From Whitmania pigra (lineage: Eukaryota > Annelida > Clitellata > Hirudinida > Haemopidae), in contig JAJTWR010000359.1 in NCBI GenBank assembly GCA_021613335.1, positions 346,001 through 410,000 of the forward strand: a stretch of DNA of 64,000 bases. The letters run 5' to 3'. Below the pieces are notes generated by a model, which was given only the letters and a program-made list of their open reading frames with translations, searched no databases and was not told where the DNA came from. Positions 10,768-20,512 of this stretch are shown here, piece after piece. The translations under genes and the position numbers were made by a program. Within the stretch, counting starts at the first letter, position 1; the number at the start of each line of letters is the position of its first letter.

Positions 10768-10968
10768 TAATAATAATAATAATAATAATAGTTTATTTGT
10801 ATGGCGCCTTAAGCATAGCGTCAGAGGCGCCTTGGGTCTTCGAGGAATGTTTTGAAGAGATGGGTCTTCAGCTGGCGCTTGAAGAGCTCGAGCGTGGGCT
10901 GAGACCGGATGATGGGGGGCAGGCTGTTCCAGACGGCGGGCGAGGCATGAGAGAAGCCTCGGTTAACT
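10768..10968 (-). mobile_element. 3' end of a second LINE with (ATT)n tail
   Basis: Minus-strand translation reads GFSHASPAVWNSLPPIIRSQ then PTLELFKRQLKTHLFKTFLE, the C-terminus typical of CR1/L2/Rex1-like reverse transcriptases, followed by a very short 3' UTR and an (ATT)n tail on the minus strand (AATAATAAT at 10768-10790 on plus). The stretch is strikingly GC-rich against its surroundings. Its last part (10813-10830) is shared with the SINE at 696-872. Confidence 0.75.
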
Positions 10969-11654
10969 ATCCATTTTGTGGCAAATGATGTTGGTAGACA
11001 ACAACAACAACAAAAATCAAGGATATTTTTAGCTGACTTTGGGCATAAACATGAATTCCTTACCCATTTTTGTGTGGTTTATGCGTGAAAACTGAACAGA
11101 ATTTTGTAGTGCTGCACTTGCATTGCTGGTTGCTACAAGGCTCAGTGTGTGACTGCTGCGCCCAAGGTGAGTTGGAAGCACAATAACATTTGCGTGGCAT
11201 GAAATTTCACCAATATTGTAATTTGAAATGATAAATGCAATTTGAAAATACAAAATTTACTACTAATTACAAAGTTACTACCCTGTTTTATTGTTTTATG
11301 TCAATTTGATAACGGAAAAGCAAAAATGTTTTAGAACTAAAAAAAAAAAATTGCATGGCCCATGGGCACTTGTCCTTACCCCTTTCGGCAACCGCGATCC
11401 CGGATATTAATCTATCTTCATGAAAAGCAGATAGAAAAAGTCTCATCTTATGCTACTCATATGGTGCCACATCAATTTATTGCTAATATATAACTATTAC
11501 TATTCTTGATGTATTATGTTTAAAAAATTTTGAAATACGCAGAAAGATCTCAAACTCGAAACGCAAGTTATTGCAAAGGAACCATTTTTATTTTAAAATC
11601 AAGACTTAAAATAATAACATTAATCGATTGAAAATCATGCTTCATCATCTATGC
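10969..11654. other. Intergenic; possible hAT remnant and TFIIE-beta 3' flank
   Basis: A (CAA)n run at about 11000-11016 resembles a SINE tail. GCATGGCCCATGGGCACTTG near 11351-11370 resembles a stretch at about 13822-13842 and may be part of a shared non-autonomous hAT family. A poly(A) signal for the TFIIE-beta gene (AATAAA on minus) lies at 11587-11592. Confidence 0.45.
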
Positions 11655-12458
11655 CTAAGTGTCCTGATAGTTTATGAGGTACTCAGCGATGTGCGAGTTG
11701 TGCTTCAATTCCTTGTTCTTCTTGGAACCTCTCTTGGGTTTGTCAACTTTCAGAGGAACATTCGCTTGCTTGGATGAAGAGGCAAAGCAGTGAATTTTAT
11801 TCTGTCGTAAAACATCCTCTATCGTTCCTTCGACTGAGGTTGACCTCCAAAGGTGCAGAAAGTCATCTTTTATCGGGGTTGAAACACCGACGACTTTTTT
11901 GAAAACAAATCGTTTCTTGTCAGGTCTGCCGATAATCACTAACGAATCTTTAACTGATTCCAAAACCTTAGCACAATTCGGAATCGATTCTTCCAGCGCA
12001 TCCATGGAAATTGCTCCAACATCTTCCGAGAACTGTTGTTCGAGAAGAACCTTCAAACTCTTTGCATTAGTGACTTTTAAATCAGGTTTGAACAAGTAGT
12101 ACTTGCCCTGTGCATCTATTTTCACGTTGTTCTGAAGAGCCTCGTCATCGAGCCATTTCTTGGTGTCTGGAGATACCTCCATCTCCAATTCTTGGAGGAT
12201 CCCATCGAGATTCAAGCGATTAGTTTTACCAATTCGATAGCGATCCCTCATGTGATTCACTATCATATTTAGCACATATAAGGGATTTTTGGACTTCCCG
12301 TTCGAGATGGAAGTGTCCAATTTCATTCTTTTGGACTTCACATTTGCTGCTTGGTCGTCGCAAGCTCTTTTCCTCGGTGCCGATGTTTGACTAATCACCG
12401 ATGAGTTTGCAGCGAGCCTTTTCTTGAACTCATCGACTTTTTTATTGAGTGAAGACAT
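11655..12458 (-). CDS. GTF2E2: General transcription factor IIE subunit 2 (TFIIE-beta)
   Basis: A 267-aa single-exon ORF starting at ATG 12458. TFIIE-beta pairs with TFIIE-alpha in the RNA polymerase II pre-initiation complex, helping recruit and regulate TFIIH and stabilise opened promoter DNA in the nucleus. Seen here: a basic Ser/Lys-rich N-terminus, a first winged-helix region (PLYVLNMIVNHMRDRY at about 60-75, then LNLDGILQELEMEVSPDTKK), a second winged helix (AKSLKVLLEQQFSEDVGAIS onward, with RPDKKRFVFKK), the LWRSTSVEG motif near 205-213, and a basic C-terminal tail with KELKHNSHIAEYLINY, the conserved family ending. Length is slightly below the vertebrate protein. A poly(A) signal lies about 63 nt downstream of the stop. 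The lack of introns is notable but not evidence against function. Confidence 0.93.
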   Translation of the reverse strand: MSSLNKKVDEFKKRLAANSSVISQTSAPRKRACDDQAANVKSKRMKLDTSISNGKSKNPLYVLNMIVNHMRDRYRIGKTNRLNLDGILQELEMEVSPDTKKWLDDEALQNNVKIDAQGKYYLFKPDLKVTNAKSLKVLLEQQFSEDVGAISMDALEESIPNCAKVLESVKDSLVIIGRPDKKRFVFKKVVGVSTPIKDDFLHLWRSTSVEGTIEDVLRQNKIHCFASSSKQANVPLKVDKPKRGSKKNKELKHNSHIAEYLINYQDT

Positions 12459-12900
12459 ATTTGGTTTTATGATATTTGTCGACCTTGCACTTCAGAACGA
12501 ATTTGTTTGAATTACGTACGAATTGCGTATGAATTACAGCGTGTCGTGCTGAAGTCGAGGTACGATTAAAAGATTCTGAATATTAATCGGAATTTAATTA
12601 ATTAAAAATTAATTTTTTTTTAACAAATTAAATTAATCTAATCTAATCTTAATCTATTTTATCATAATACATGTTTGTATACATGTTACATTAAATAAAA
12701 TTTAAATAAATTCTATTAAGTTTCTAACATTTATGAGCTCAGAAATCCTTAATTGAAATATTTTATTTTATTTGAACAAATGCTTAAAGTTGTATGTAAT
12801 TTTTTGTTTTGCGGTGAATAATAATAAGTAGTAATTGAGTCCTTTGGAAAATCCCAATTCATATGAGAATCCATGTGAAACTATGAAACACCTGTTACAT
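12459..12900. other. Upstream region of TFIIE-beta
   Basis: AT-rich; no clear promoter motif could be assigned. Confidence 0.5.
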
Positions 12901-13416
12901 CAGAGGTTCTCAACCTGTGGGTCGCCTAAGACAGGCGGAACGGTGTTATGTAATGTTAGCAAGGAAATAACAATATTCGAGCATATCTCATATTTATTTG
13001 TACGATGGCAGATGACCCCCAAAAATTTTTTTAAAAGGAATTTCGGGTGATAAGGGTGTGTTCACATTTCCCGTTCTATGTTCATCTTTTGTTAAACTAG
13101 TGAGCACCCACGTTCGTTAGTTATTGCCATCTTAAACTTAGAAAGCACAATCGCCTCACTGGATATGTTGCAACGATTAGATACTCAAATAATGTTACAA
13201 AATAAATCATTTCAAAGCATGACAATATGTCTCATGTATTCTTATTTAAAAGTAAATAAATCTTGCAAGCTTCGGGAATTGCAGATAAAAGTTTTAAATA
13301 TAATTTGCTAATATTTAGAAATTAAAGGCATAACAGCAACAATGATCACTGAGTGGAAGGTAGCCCAATCATTTTTTTGTTGGGGGTCGCGGCGTCATAA
13401 AAGTTGAGAACCGCTG
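12901..13416. mobile_element. Non-autonomous hAT element (516 bp)
   Basis: The left end CAGAGGTTCTCAACCTGTGG is mirrored by the right end, which in inverse reads CAGCGGTTCTCAACTTTTAT; both continue into GGGTCGC-like sequence. These are classical hAT/Charlie-type termini. No transposase ORF is inside. The flanking 8-mers do not match, so the target duplication has decayed or a boundary is shifted. Confidence 0.7.
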
Positions 13417-13719
13417 GTCTAGGCGATCTTACTATTCTTAGTAAGCGTTGCAGGAGAGACATTTTAAAAAAGAGATTTTGAATATGTCATTGACCAGTTT
13501 GCGAAAAAAAATCAAGAAAATCAAATTTTTTGCAAATATTGTAAATCAGAATATTGTGGCGAATTAGTAAGTTACATTATGTAATTTCGATAAATTTGTT
13601 TCTTTAAATACAATGTTTCCTTAAAATTAATTTTTTTCCTTATTCAACGCAATAGAATAATGTGATTAAACGTAGCGCCAATTTTATAGTTCGTCCCCTG
13701 ACAAAAAATATCACATCTA

Positions 13720-14096
13720 TGCTTCTGGGATCGTCAGAAAAAATGTTGGCCCCTATTCTGTTCCAGTTTGGTAATAGAAAAGCAAAATACGTTTTAAAAA
13801 CCCATGCGGGTCCCAAGAAATTGCATGGCTCCTGGGCACTTTTTCCCTTAGCCCATTTGGGCTCGTGGCCCTGAAGCATATATAGTTCTTACTACATCAG
13901 CAATAAACATCTTACAGACAGCCAGTACCATTTTTGATTTGCGTTTCCATTACCAGATTGACGTAACACACGTATAGGGATATATGCACTTATGCATAAA
14001 GCATAAAATATTGATAATCTTAACAACTTATGAAATACAGCCATGGCCACCGACAAAATAAATTTCGGGTTCCTAGGCACAGCGGCCACGAGCCCC
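13720..14096. mobile_element. Probable hAT-type terminal remnants
   Basis: GGGCTCGTGGCCCTG at 13859-13873 and GCGGCCACGAGCCCCTG at 14080-14096 look like opposite-facing ends of a CAGGG(G/C)-type hAT family, and the stretch 13800-13873 resembles 11351-11400. The elements are too degraded to delimit. Confidence 0.35.
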
Positions 14097-15530
14097 TGTA
14101 TGAATTATAACTTTACAATAATGAAAAATTCAAATTTTAAAATCTGGTGTACATTTAATGGAAACTCGTAATCAAATTTGGTCGTGCATTGCGATTTGTT
14201 TCGTAATTTGACAATGTAAATTACTCTTAACCCTTCAAGTCCTGAAGGGGATCATTTTGATTTTCTTGCGGCCTGCCATTTGAAGTTACGCCATTATGGT
14301 TGATAAAGTAACTACATAAGTACACTATTGTAAAATGGTCGTATTGAAAAGTTTTGTTCAGTAAACTGATAACTGGAACGTTAACTATAACTTTAACTGT
14401 AACTTTGTGGTTGTGTAATATATACAGTGATGGGCTTTAACTAATTAAAGCTCGTCCTAACTACTGTAACTACTGTAGTTAACCATTTTTAACTACTTTT
14501 TAAATAAGTAGTTAGTAACTACTCCTTAACTACTTTTTTAACTACTTTTCCGTTGACATTTGATAAAATTAATTTTCTGGACAATTGAACAAGACATAAT
14601 TATTAGCATATTTATTTACACTAGTGTAACATTTTCAACAAAATTTTATTGTCCAAATTAATCAAAAACAGAAGAAACTATGCTTATAAAGTGATGTACC
14701 AAATTGTGAAATTGGAAAAAAATTATTTTTCTTCATTTTATTTTAAAATTTTTTTAAGAGTAGTTATTAACTACTTTAAAATATATATAATTTTTTTATA
14801 TATAATATTTAATTATATTATATAGTTATAGTTTTATTAATCACGGGTTTAATTAGTTGTAAAATTGACTCTTTATGGATTTGTTATGAAATACCTTGTA
14901 TCGTAGTCACGAGTGGAATAACGAGAAAGTGAGTTAATCACTTGAATATATATACTATATCATTAATTATATTTTTCTAAACTCTTGATGGATCTGAAAT
15001 CTTCAGAGGATTGGCCAGTTCGATGAAAGGTTCGGCCCTGAAAACACAAGGGTTCAGGGCTGTGCCGCATTTTGTTGTACTATGGAATTTTTTTCAATCG
15101 ATACAAACTACTCCGACAAAATATATATATCAAATTGCCGCCGAGATAAACACTGAGCTATGCGCGAGTTCCTTGTGACCTTAATTGTACATTAATTATA
15201 CGATTATACATGTTATAAATATACATAATATAATTATATATTAACAAGCTTCTTTTCCTTAACGATCCCGTTTCTAACCTCACATTTTGCCGGTGGAACA
15301 AGATTTATAACTCATCACGTACTTCACTTGTTGAGTCATTCTACTCAAGGAATATTTTGTCGTAAAATGTTTTGCATATTTCATTAATTCTGGATCGTAC
15401 TTTTAAGTGCACTCTAAGATTTATATCCCATGAGTCTACAAGTTCAAGAATTTATAAATTATTTGAAAACATTTCCTGCCTTCAAATTGTAAACCATCTT
15501 TGTTCAATTCAAATTTAATTCATTAATTCT
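14097..15530. other. Intergenic; possible hAT end at 14427
   Basis: CAGTGATGGGCTTTAACTAA at 14427-14446, followed by repeated AACTACTTTTT motifs, resembles hAT elements whose ends start CAGTG and carry AGTTACTT-like subrepeats; no closing end was found. Otherwise AT-rich with no gene. Confidence 0.4.
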
Positions 15531-15720
15531 TTTAAAGTTTTTTCTGATGGCTTTGATTCAATATTTTTGACTTTTGACGAGCACCCGTCAATTCTTGTCA
15601 ACAAAACTTGAGAATATCAACAAAAAGCTTCACTTTCAAATTTGGCTCAAAATCTTGCACTGAGTTGAACTTTTCTTACATAAGTTCTCAACTCAAAAGT
15701 TGCCAAAAGAACACTGCACC

Positions 15721-17621
15721 ATGTTATATTTCAGAGTCTGTGTGTTTATCGTTGTCATCATTCGATATGATGAGGCAATATTTCTGAATATTGCTTTGAT
15801 CAAAACTGCTCTCAGTAGTCGTCCCTTGTATTCCAATCAATCTGTTCCACAATTAGCAGTTGATGGACTTCAGTACAACGTCCTCAAACCTGCTTTTAGC
15901 CAATGTTTCATGTCGTCGAACACAACAACCCACGGAGAACCATGCTGGTTTGCAATTGATTTCGGAACATCTTACTTCGTTCCAAGGATGGTTTTTAGAT
16001 TACCTTACGGGAGTTCACGTAACAATGAATTCTTCAATTTTCTTCAATATTTTGTTGTGTTTTTAAAGTCTTTATTTGTGTTTTAAGTCATAAAAGATCT
16101 GAAGGCCCACAACAGTTTATGCAACACAACTGTAGCAATGACAAACAACGACCCAAGAGTGAACATTCCGAGACCTGGAAGCAACTGTGGCAAAATTTCC
16201 ATAAATTCGAACGGAAATATCGAAAAATTCGATTTTCTTTGTATTAAAGGTAATCCGGTTGGTAGGTATTTGATTGTTCAACAATATCTCAACTCACCTG
16301 GTTTCCTCAACATATGTGAACTCGAGGTTCTTGGAATAGAATTGGAAGGTTTGCGAGTTGATTTGTTTAAATTAAATAATTTATTTGATGTTTTCATTAA
16401 ATAATTTATTTGATGTTTTCATTAAATAATTTATTTGATGTTTTCATTAAATAATTTATTTGATGTTTTCATTAAATAATTTATTTGATGTTTTCATTAA
16501 ATAATTTATTTGATGTTTACATTAAATAATTTATTTGATGTTTTCATTAAATAATTTATTTGATGTTTTCATTAAATAATTTATTTGATGTTTTCATTAA
16601 ATAATTTATTTGATGTTTTCATTAAATAATTTATTTGATGTTTTCATTAAATAATTTATTTGATGTTTTCATTAAATAATTTATTTGATGTTTTCATTAA
16701 ATATTTATTTGATGTTTTCATTAAATAATTTATTTGATGTTTTCATTAAATAATTTATTTGATGTTTTCATTAAATAATTTATTTGATGTTTTCATTAAA
16801 TAATTTATTTGATGTTTTCATTAAATAATTATTTGATGTTTTCATTAAATAATTTATTTGATGTTTTCATTAAATAATTTATTTGATGTTTTCATTAAAT
16901 AATTTATTTGATGTTTTCATTAAATAATTTATTTGATGTTTTCATTAAATAATTTATTTGATGTTTTCATTAAATAATTTATTTGATGTTTTCATTAAAT
17001 AATTTATTTGATGTTTTCATTAAATAATTTATTTGATGTTTTCATTAAATAATTTATTTGATGTTTTCATTAAATAATTTATTTGATGTTTTCATTAAAT
17101 AATTTATTTGATGTTTTCATTAAATAATTTATTTGATGTTTTCATTAAATAATTTATTTGATGTTTTCATTAAATAATTTATTTGATGTTTTCATTAAAT
17201 AATTTATTTGATGTTTTCATTAAATAATTTATTTGATGTTTTCATTAAATAATTTTGCAAAATGAGTAATATTATATAGTTTTGGAGTAACGTCTGTCAT
17301 AAAGCTGATCGCTGAAGTACATAATTTTCTATTTTCGCAGAGAATATACCAGTCAAGTTGTGGTCAGTTTTCAAAAACAGTCTCATCTCGAACGCTTACA
17401 TTGGTTGGGTGAATAGCATCATAAGTTTCGTCACGAGGAGCACTGCGGAATGTTTGATGAAATGCATTTCCGCCTACAGAGGCTCATGCACTGGCTTAAA
17501 CTTTCAAATCACAACTAAAATCTGTTACTTCGGCAAGTTTGCTGATCCCTTCTTTGACAAGAATAACGATTCGACGTGGGTTTGGATGGCACCTTACGGT
17601 GTGTCCTACAAGAAGACGTAG
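15721..17621 (+). CDS. Secreted fucolectin-like (F5/8 type C) plus PAN/apple domain protein
   Basis: Three exons join in phase: 15721-16018, 16088-16348 and 17341-17621 (840 bp, 279 aa). The start ATG follows AACACTGCACC; the first 20 residues (MLYFRVCVFIVVI...) form a signal peptide. Exons 1-2 encode an F5/8C fucolectin-type domain: NIALIKTALSS, QLAVDG, GEPCWFAIDFGTSYFVPRMV, then GRYLIVQQY and ICELEVLG. Exon 3 encodes a PAN/apple-like module: STAECLMKCIS, GLNFQ, TKICYFGKF. Such lectins bind glycans outside the cell, often in innate immunity or adhesion; the ligand here is unknown. Intron 1 is 69 bp; intron 2 (992 bp) is almost entirely a 25-bp minisatellite. A poly(A) signal lies at 17680-17685. 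A decayed duplicate of the 5' part lies at 8225-9130. Confidence 0.82.
16352..17252. repeat. 25-bp minisatellite filling a lectin-gene intron
   Basis: About 35 tandem copies of a 25-bp unit containing TTTATTTGATGTTTTCATT. Copies are nearly identical; visible variants are a T-to-A change near 16518 and single-base-shorter units near 16703 and 16829. The array begins within a few bases of the exon 2 donor and ends about 90 bases before the exon 3 acceptor. Confidence 0.97.
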
Positions 17622-17679
17622 AAGAACATCTTTTGAATGTCTATGATAATTATTTAAGTTTATTGACACTTGACGATTA

Positions 17680-17685
17680 AATAAA
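17680..17685 (+). terminator. Poly(A) signal of the lectin gene
   Basis: AATAAA, 59 nt after the stop codon at 17619-17621. Confidence 0.7.
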
Positions 17686-17990
17686 AGTACAACTTATAAA
17701 AAGTTGATGAATTGTCTTTGTGCCTCAAATTCTATCTCAAATGCTCTAAAATCTCAGTTCAAGTAACTTAAGGAAATGTAGGAATGTCATAAGATTCCTT
17801 GTTTTTTTGATGATCTCCTTGGAGCTCTGACAGGGATCTTCAGAGGAGTATCCCCAGGCTTTAAACGTTACGGCCTTTTGAATCTGCTAAGTTTTCGAGG
17901 TGGATCGCATCCGGTTACATATGCAACATACTGATGTCTCTGTCGGTTTTAGCGTTCGACTCAACGTTTGTCATCGGCTATGATAGGATC

Positions 17991-19543
17991 CAGTGTTGCC
18001 GTAAGTACTCCAAAAATGTACTTAAGTATAAGTACAAGTACTTGGGGCTGAATGTATTTATAGGTACAAGTACAAGTACGTTGTAGCCAATGTACTTAAG
18101 TATAAGTATAAGTACTTTTCCTTCATTGAACAGAAATAATATTCGTTATCTTCAATACAATGTTAACACAAGAGAACACAAATAACAGAATTTACATTTA
18201 TCACTAAAATCGTTTATTTTTCCTTAAAAGAAGCAATTTCTCAAAATATTGGTCACAGAGTCAAATTTAATGTGTGCGAGAAACATGGTAAATGAGAAGG
18301 CAGATAAATACATGATTCTGATTCCGTCTGCTCAAAAAACTGTGATATTTCTAAATGACCATTAGTCTCGTCATCAATGTTGCATCCATCAGATGGTTCC
18401 ACCTCCAATATGTTTTGCTCAGAAAATTGTTTGAAGGCTTTAACAAAATTACCTCCATTGTCAGTAACAACATGCACTATATTAGAGCTGTCGAGGTCAA
18501 ATTCTGTAAAGATGCTCATAAGAGTGGATGTAATTTTGTCAAATGAATGAGTACCTCGAAATCGTCTAAATGCAAGTGCTGCACTGTGACGACTGTAATC
18601 ATTTTGGCTCAGCCAATAGCATGTAACACCAATGTAACTTCGAGCATGGTGAGTCCAGATGTCAGCTGTGGTGCATACATGTTCAGTCATGTAATCTTTT
18701 TCAGATTGGCTACCATTGTATCAAACATAGAGATTTGTTTTGTTTTGTAGTGTTAATTTGCACATCACCTTGACTCTTGGATTGATCCCCTCGATCATAT
18801 TCCTGAACCCAGAACTTTCTACAATAAAGAGAGGCTGCATCTCACTGACTACAAAATCTACTATTAAAATTTCTGCTTTCTTTGGCGTTACTTGCCAGTA
18901 CATTTCTGACACTTTTTCCTTCAATTCTATTCGAGCTTTCTTGAATGATAAACCTGGACTTTCATGGATATCAGAACTCTTACGCTTGACTGCTTTCTTC
19001 TGTTCGTGCATCAAAGCGATATAACGTTCACCATGAATTCTCTGAAAGGAACATTTTAAATTTTTAGTACTCATTAAATTTAATTCAACTACTTATCCTG
19101 AAACCTACTTTAACATGCTTGAAGGCAGGCAAAGACTACATAAAGCTTCAACATTTTCTCCATCATCAAATACTATTTTATTGAAGTAAGTTTTAACAAC
19201 TAAAGGGTAAACTATGTCAACTTCTCTGCTTTCGGAACGCTCAAATAGTTCGGCCATCTTGCAACAAATGTAAACAAACGACAATACAAAGAGAACAAAG
19301 GAAACAAAGAGACAAGCATATAGTAAAGGAAACCAAAGATTAGAAATCAAAACATTTAGACTTTCATTTAAAAAAATTTTTTTTTTAAATTTAAAAGTAC
19401 TTAAAATGTACTTATTAATAATTATTAAAAATGTATTTAAATACTAAGTACTAAGTACACAATTTTGAAAGGACTTAAGTATAAATACTCAAGTACAACA
19501 AATGTACTTAAGTACTCATGTACTTAAGTACTCGGCATCACTG
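17991..19543 (-). mobile_element. hAT element with perfect 8-bp target duplication
   Basis: The ends are CAGTGTTGCCGTAAGTACTC and, at the right, the inverse CAGTGATGCCGAGTACTTAA. Both termini are followed by many copies of a short subrepeat (ACTTAAGTA). The 8-mer ATAGGATC flanks both sides exactly (17983-17990 and 19544-19551). It carries a partial transposase gene on the minus strand and is inserted just downstream of the primer-binding site of an older LTR element. Confidence 0.92.
18253..19350 (-). pseudogene. hAT transposase, N-terminal two-thirds only
   Basis: Three successive minus-strand ORFs (19350-19105, 19074-18721, 18690-18253) encode a degenerate BED-like N-terminus, a middle region (KARIELKEKVSEMYWQ; FLIVDFVVSE-like segment; ESSGFRNMIEGINPR) and the first catalytic part (TTADIWTHHARSYIGVTCYW; FRGTHSFDKI; VTDNGGNFVKAF; LPSHLPCFSHTLNL), matching ZBED1/4-like hAT transposases. 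The C-terminal catalytic residue region and dimerisation domain are absent, so the element is internally deleted and non-autonomous. Confidence 0.8.
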
Positions 19544-19548
19544 ATAGG

Positions 19549-19932
19549 ATCCCACTTCTGACGCCAAATGTAACGTGTATAAAGACAATTCAATTTCAAG
19601 CGAAATGGAAAACTTTATTAACAACGCAAAAAATTTCTCCTGATAAAGAATAACCAGTATTTTTGATGGATCATTTGAACCAGATCTCTTTTGTGGCGTC
19701 TGACCACTGGTTAACAATGGCTCCTCAGGCGCCAGATCTAGAATGATGCCGCTTCTACATCTTCCGACATCTTTGTCGTAGCCTTCGTCTTTTCTAGACA
19801 ATCCAATCTTAGATAGGAAAGCGTAAGTGAGTCCCCTTTGCCAACTTCGATGTGGGAGAAATTTGTAATTTCTTCTAGGTCTATCGACAGGTCTGCATAC
19901 TTGTCAGCTCTTTAAAGTGTCCTCTCACGACA
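19549..19932 (-). mobile_element. LTR and primer-binding site of a truncated LTR retrotransposon
   Basis: On the minus strand a 364-bp block (19932-19569) begins TGTCGTGAGAGG and ends CGTTACA, and is followed by TTTGGCGTCAGAAGTGGGAT (19568-19549), a TGG-initiated primer-binding site as in Ty3/gypsy and BEL elements. Internal sequence continues for at most about 200 bases beyond the nested hAT (to about 17780); no gag or pol is left. Confidence 0.7.
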
Positions 19933-20512
19933 CCCTCTGCTCCACCAGAACGATGGCATCCGTCGCCGACTCAAAATAAGAGTTTGCAACAAATGCTTTT
20001 TTTTCTATATTTTTGAGATATTCTTATCACTAACAAAAAGTGCATGAAATTAACCGTTGATAAATTTTAATTAATTACTGAATTTTTGTTCAACTTTGTT
20101 TTCTATTAGAATTCAAATGAATTGCACTAAAAATCTTGAATTATTTGTGAAATGTACCTTATTCCTATGTTATTGTTGTGCTGTAAAACACAGGTTCTTA
20201 AATATTTTTTAGAAAATTATAAAAAGTTGAGTGACATTGAATGATTTGATGTCAACGACAGCGTTTCCAAATAATTCACCAGATTTCAACGAATTTTTTT
20301 CAAACAAACTTTTTCTTTACTCCAAAATGCGGCATTTCATTTTTTTAAATTTGACATTTCTTAATGTTAAACAAGTTTTATTGTGCTAAATGGAATCAAC
20401 GTTTAACGAAAAATCAAAGCCCATAAAAACATTAACAAACTGAAAATATTGAACGTTGAAACAAACAGTGGTCACCTTAAAATTATTCGACAAATGCATT
20501 CAGTTCTTCATT
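19933..20512. other. Intergenic downstream of DRC10-like gene B
   Basis: AT-rich; a possible poly(A) signal for gene B (AATAAA on minus) lies near 20373. Nothing else was recognised. Confidence 0.5.
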
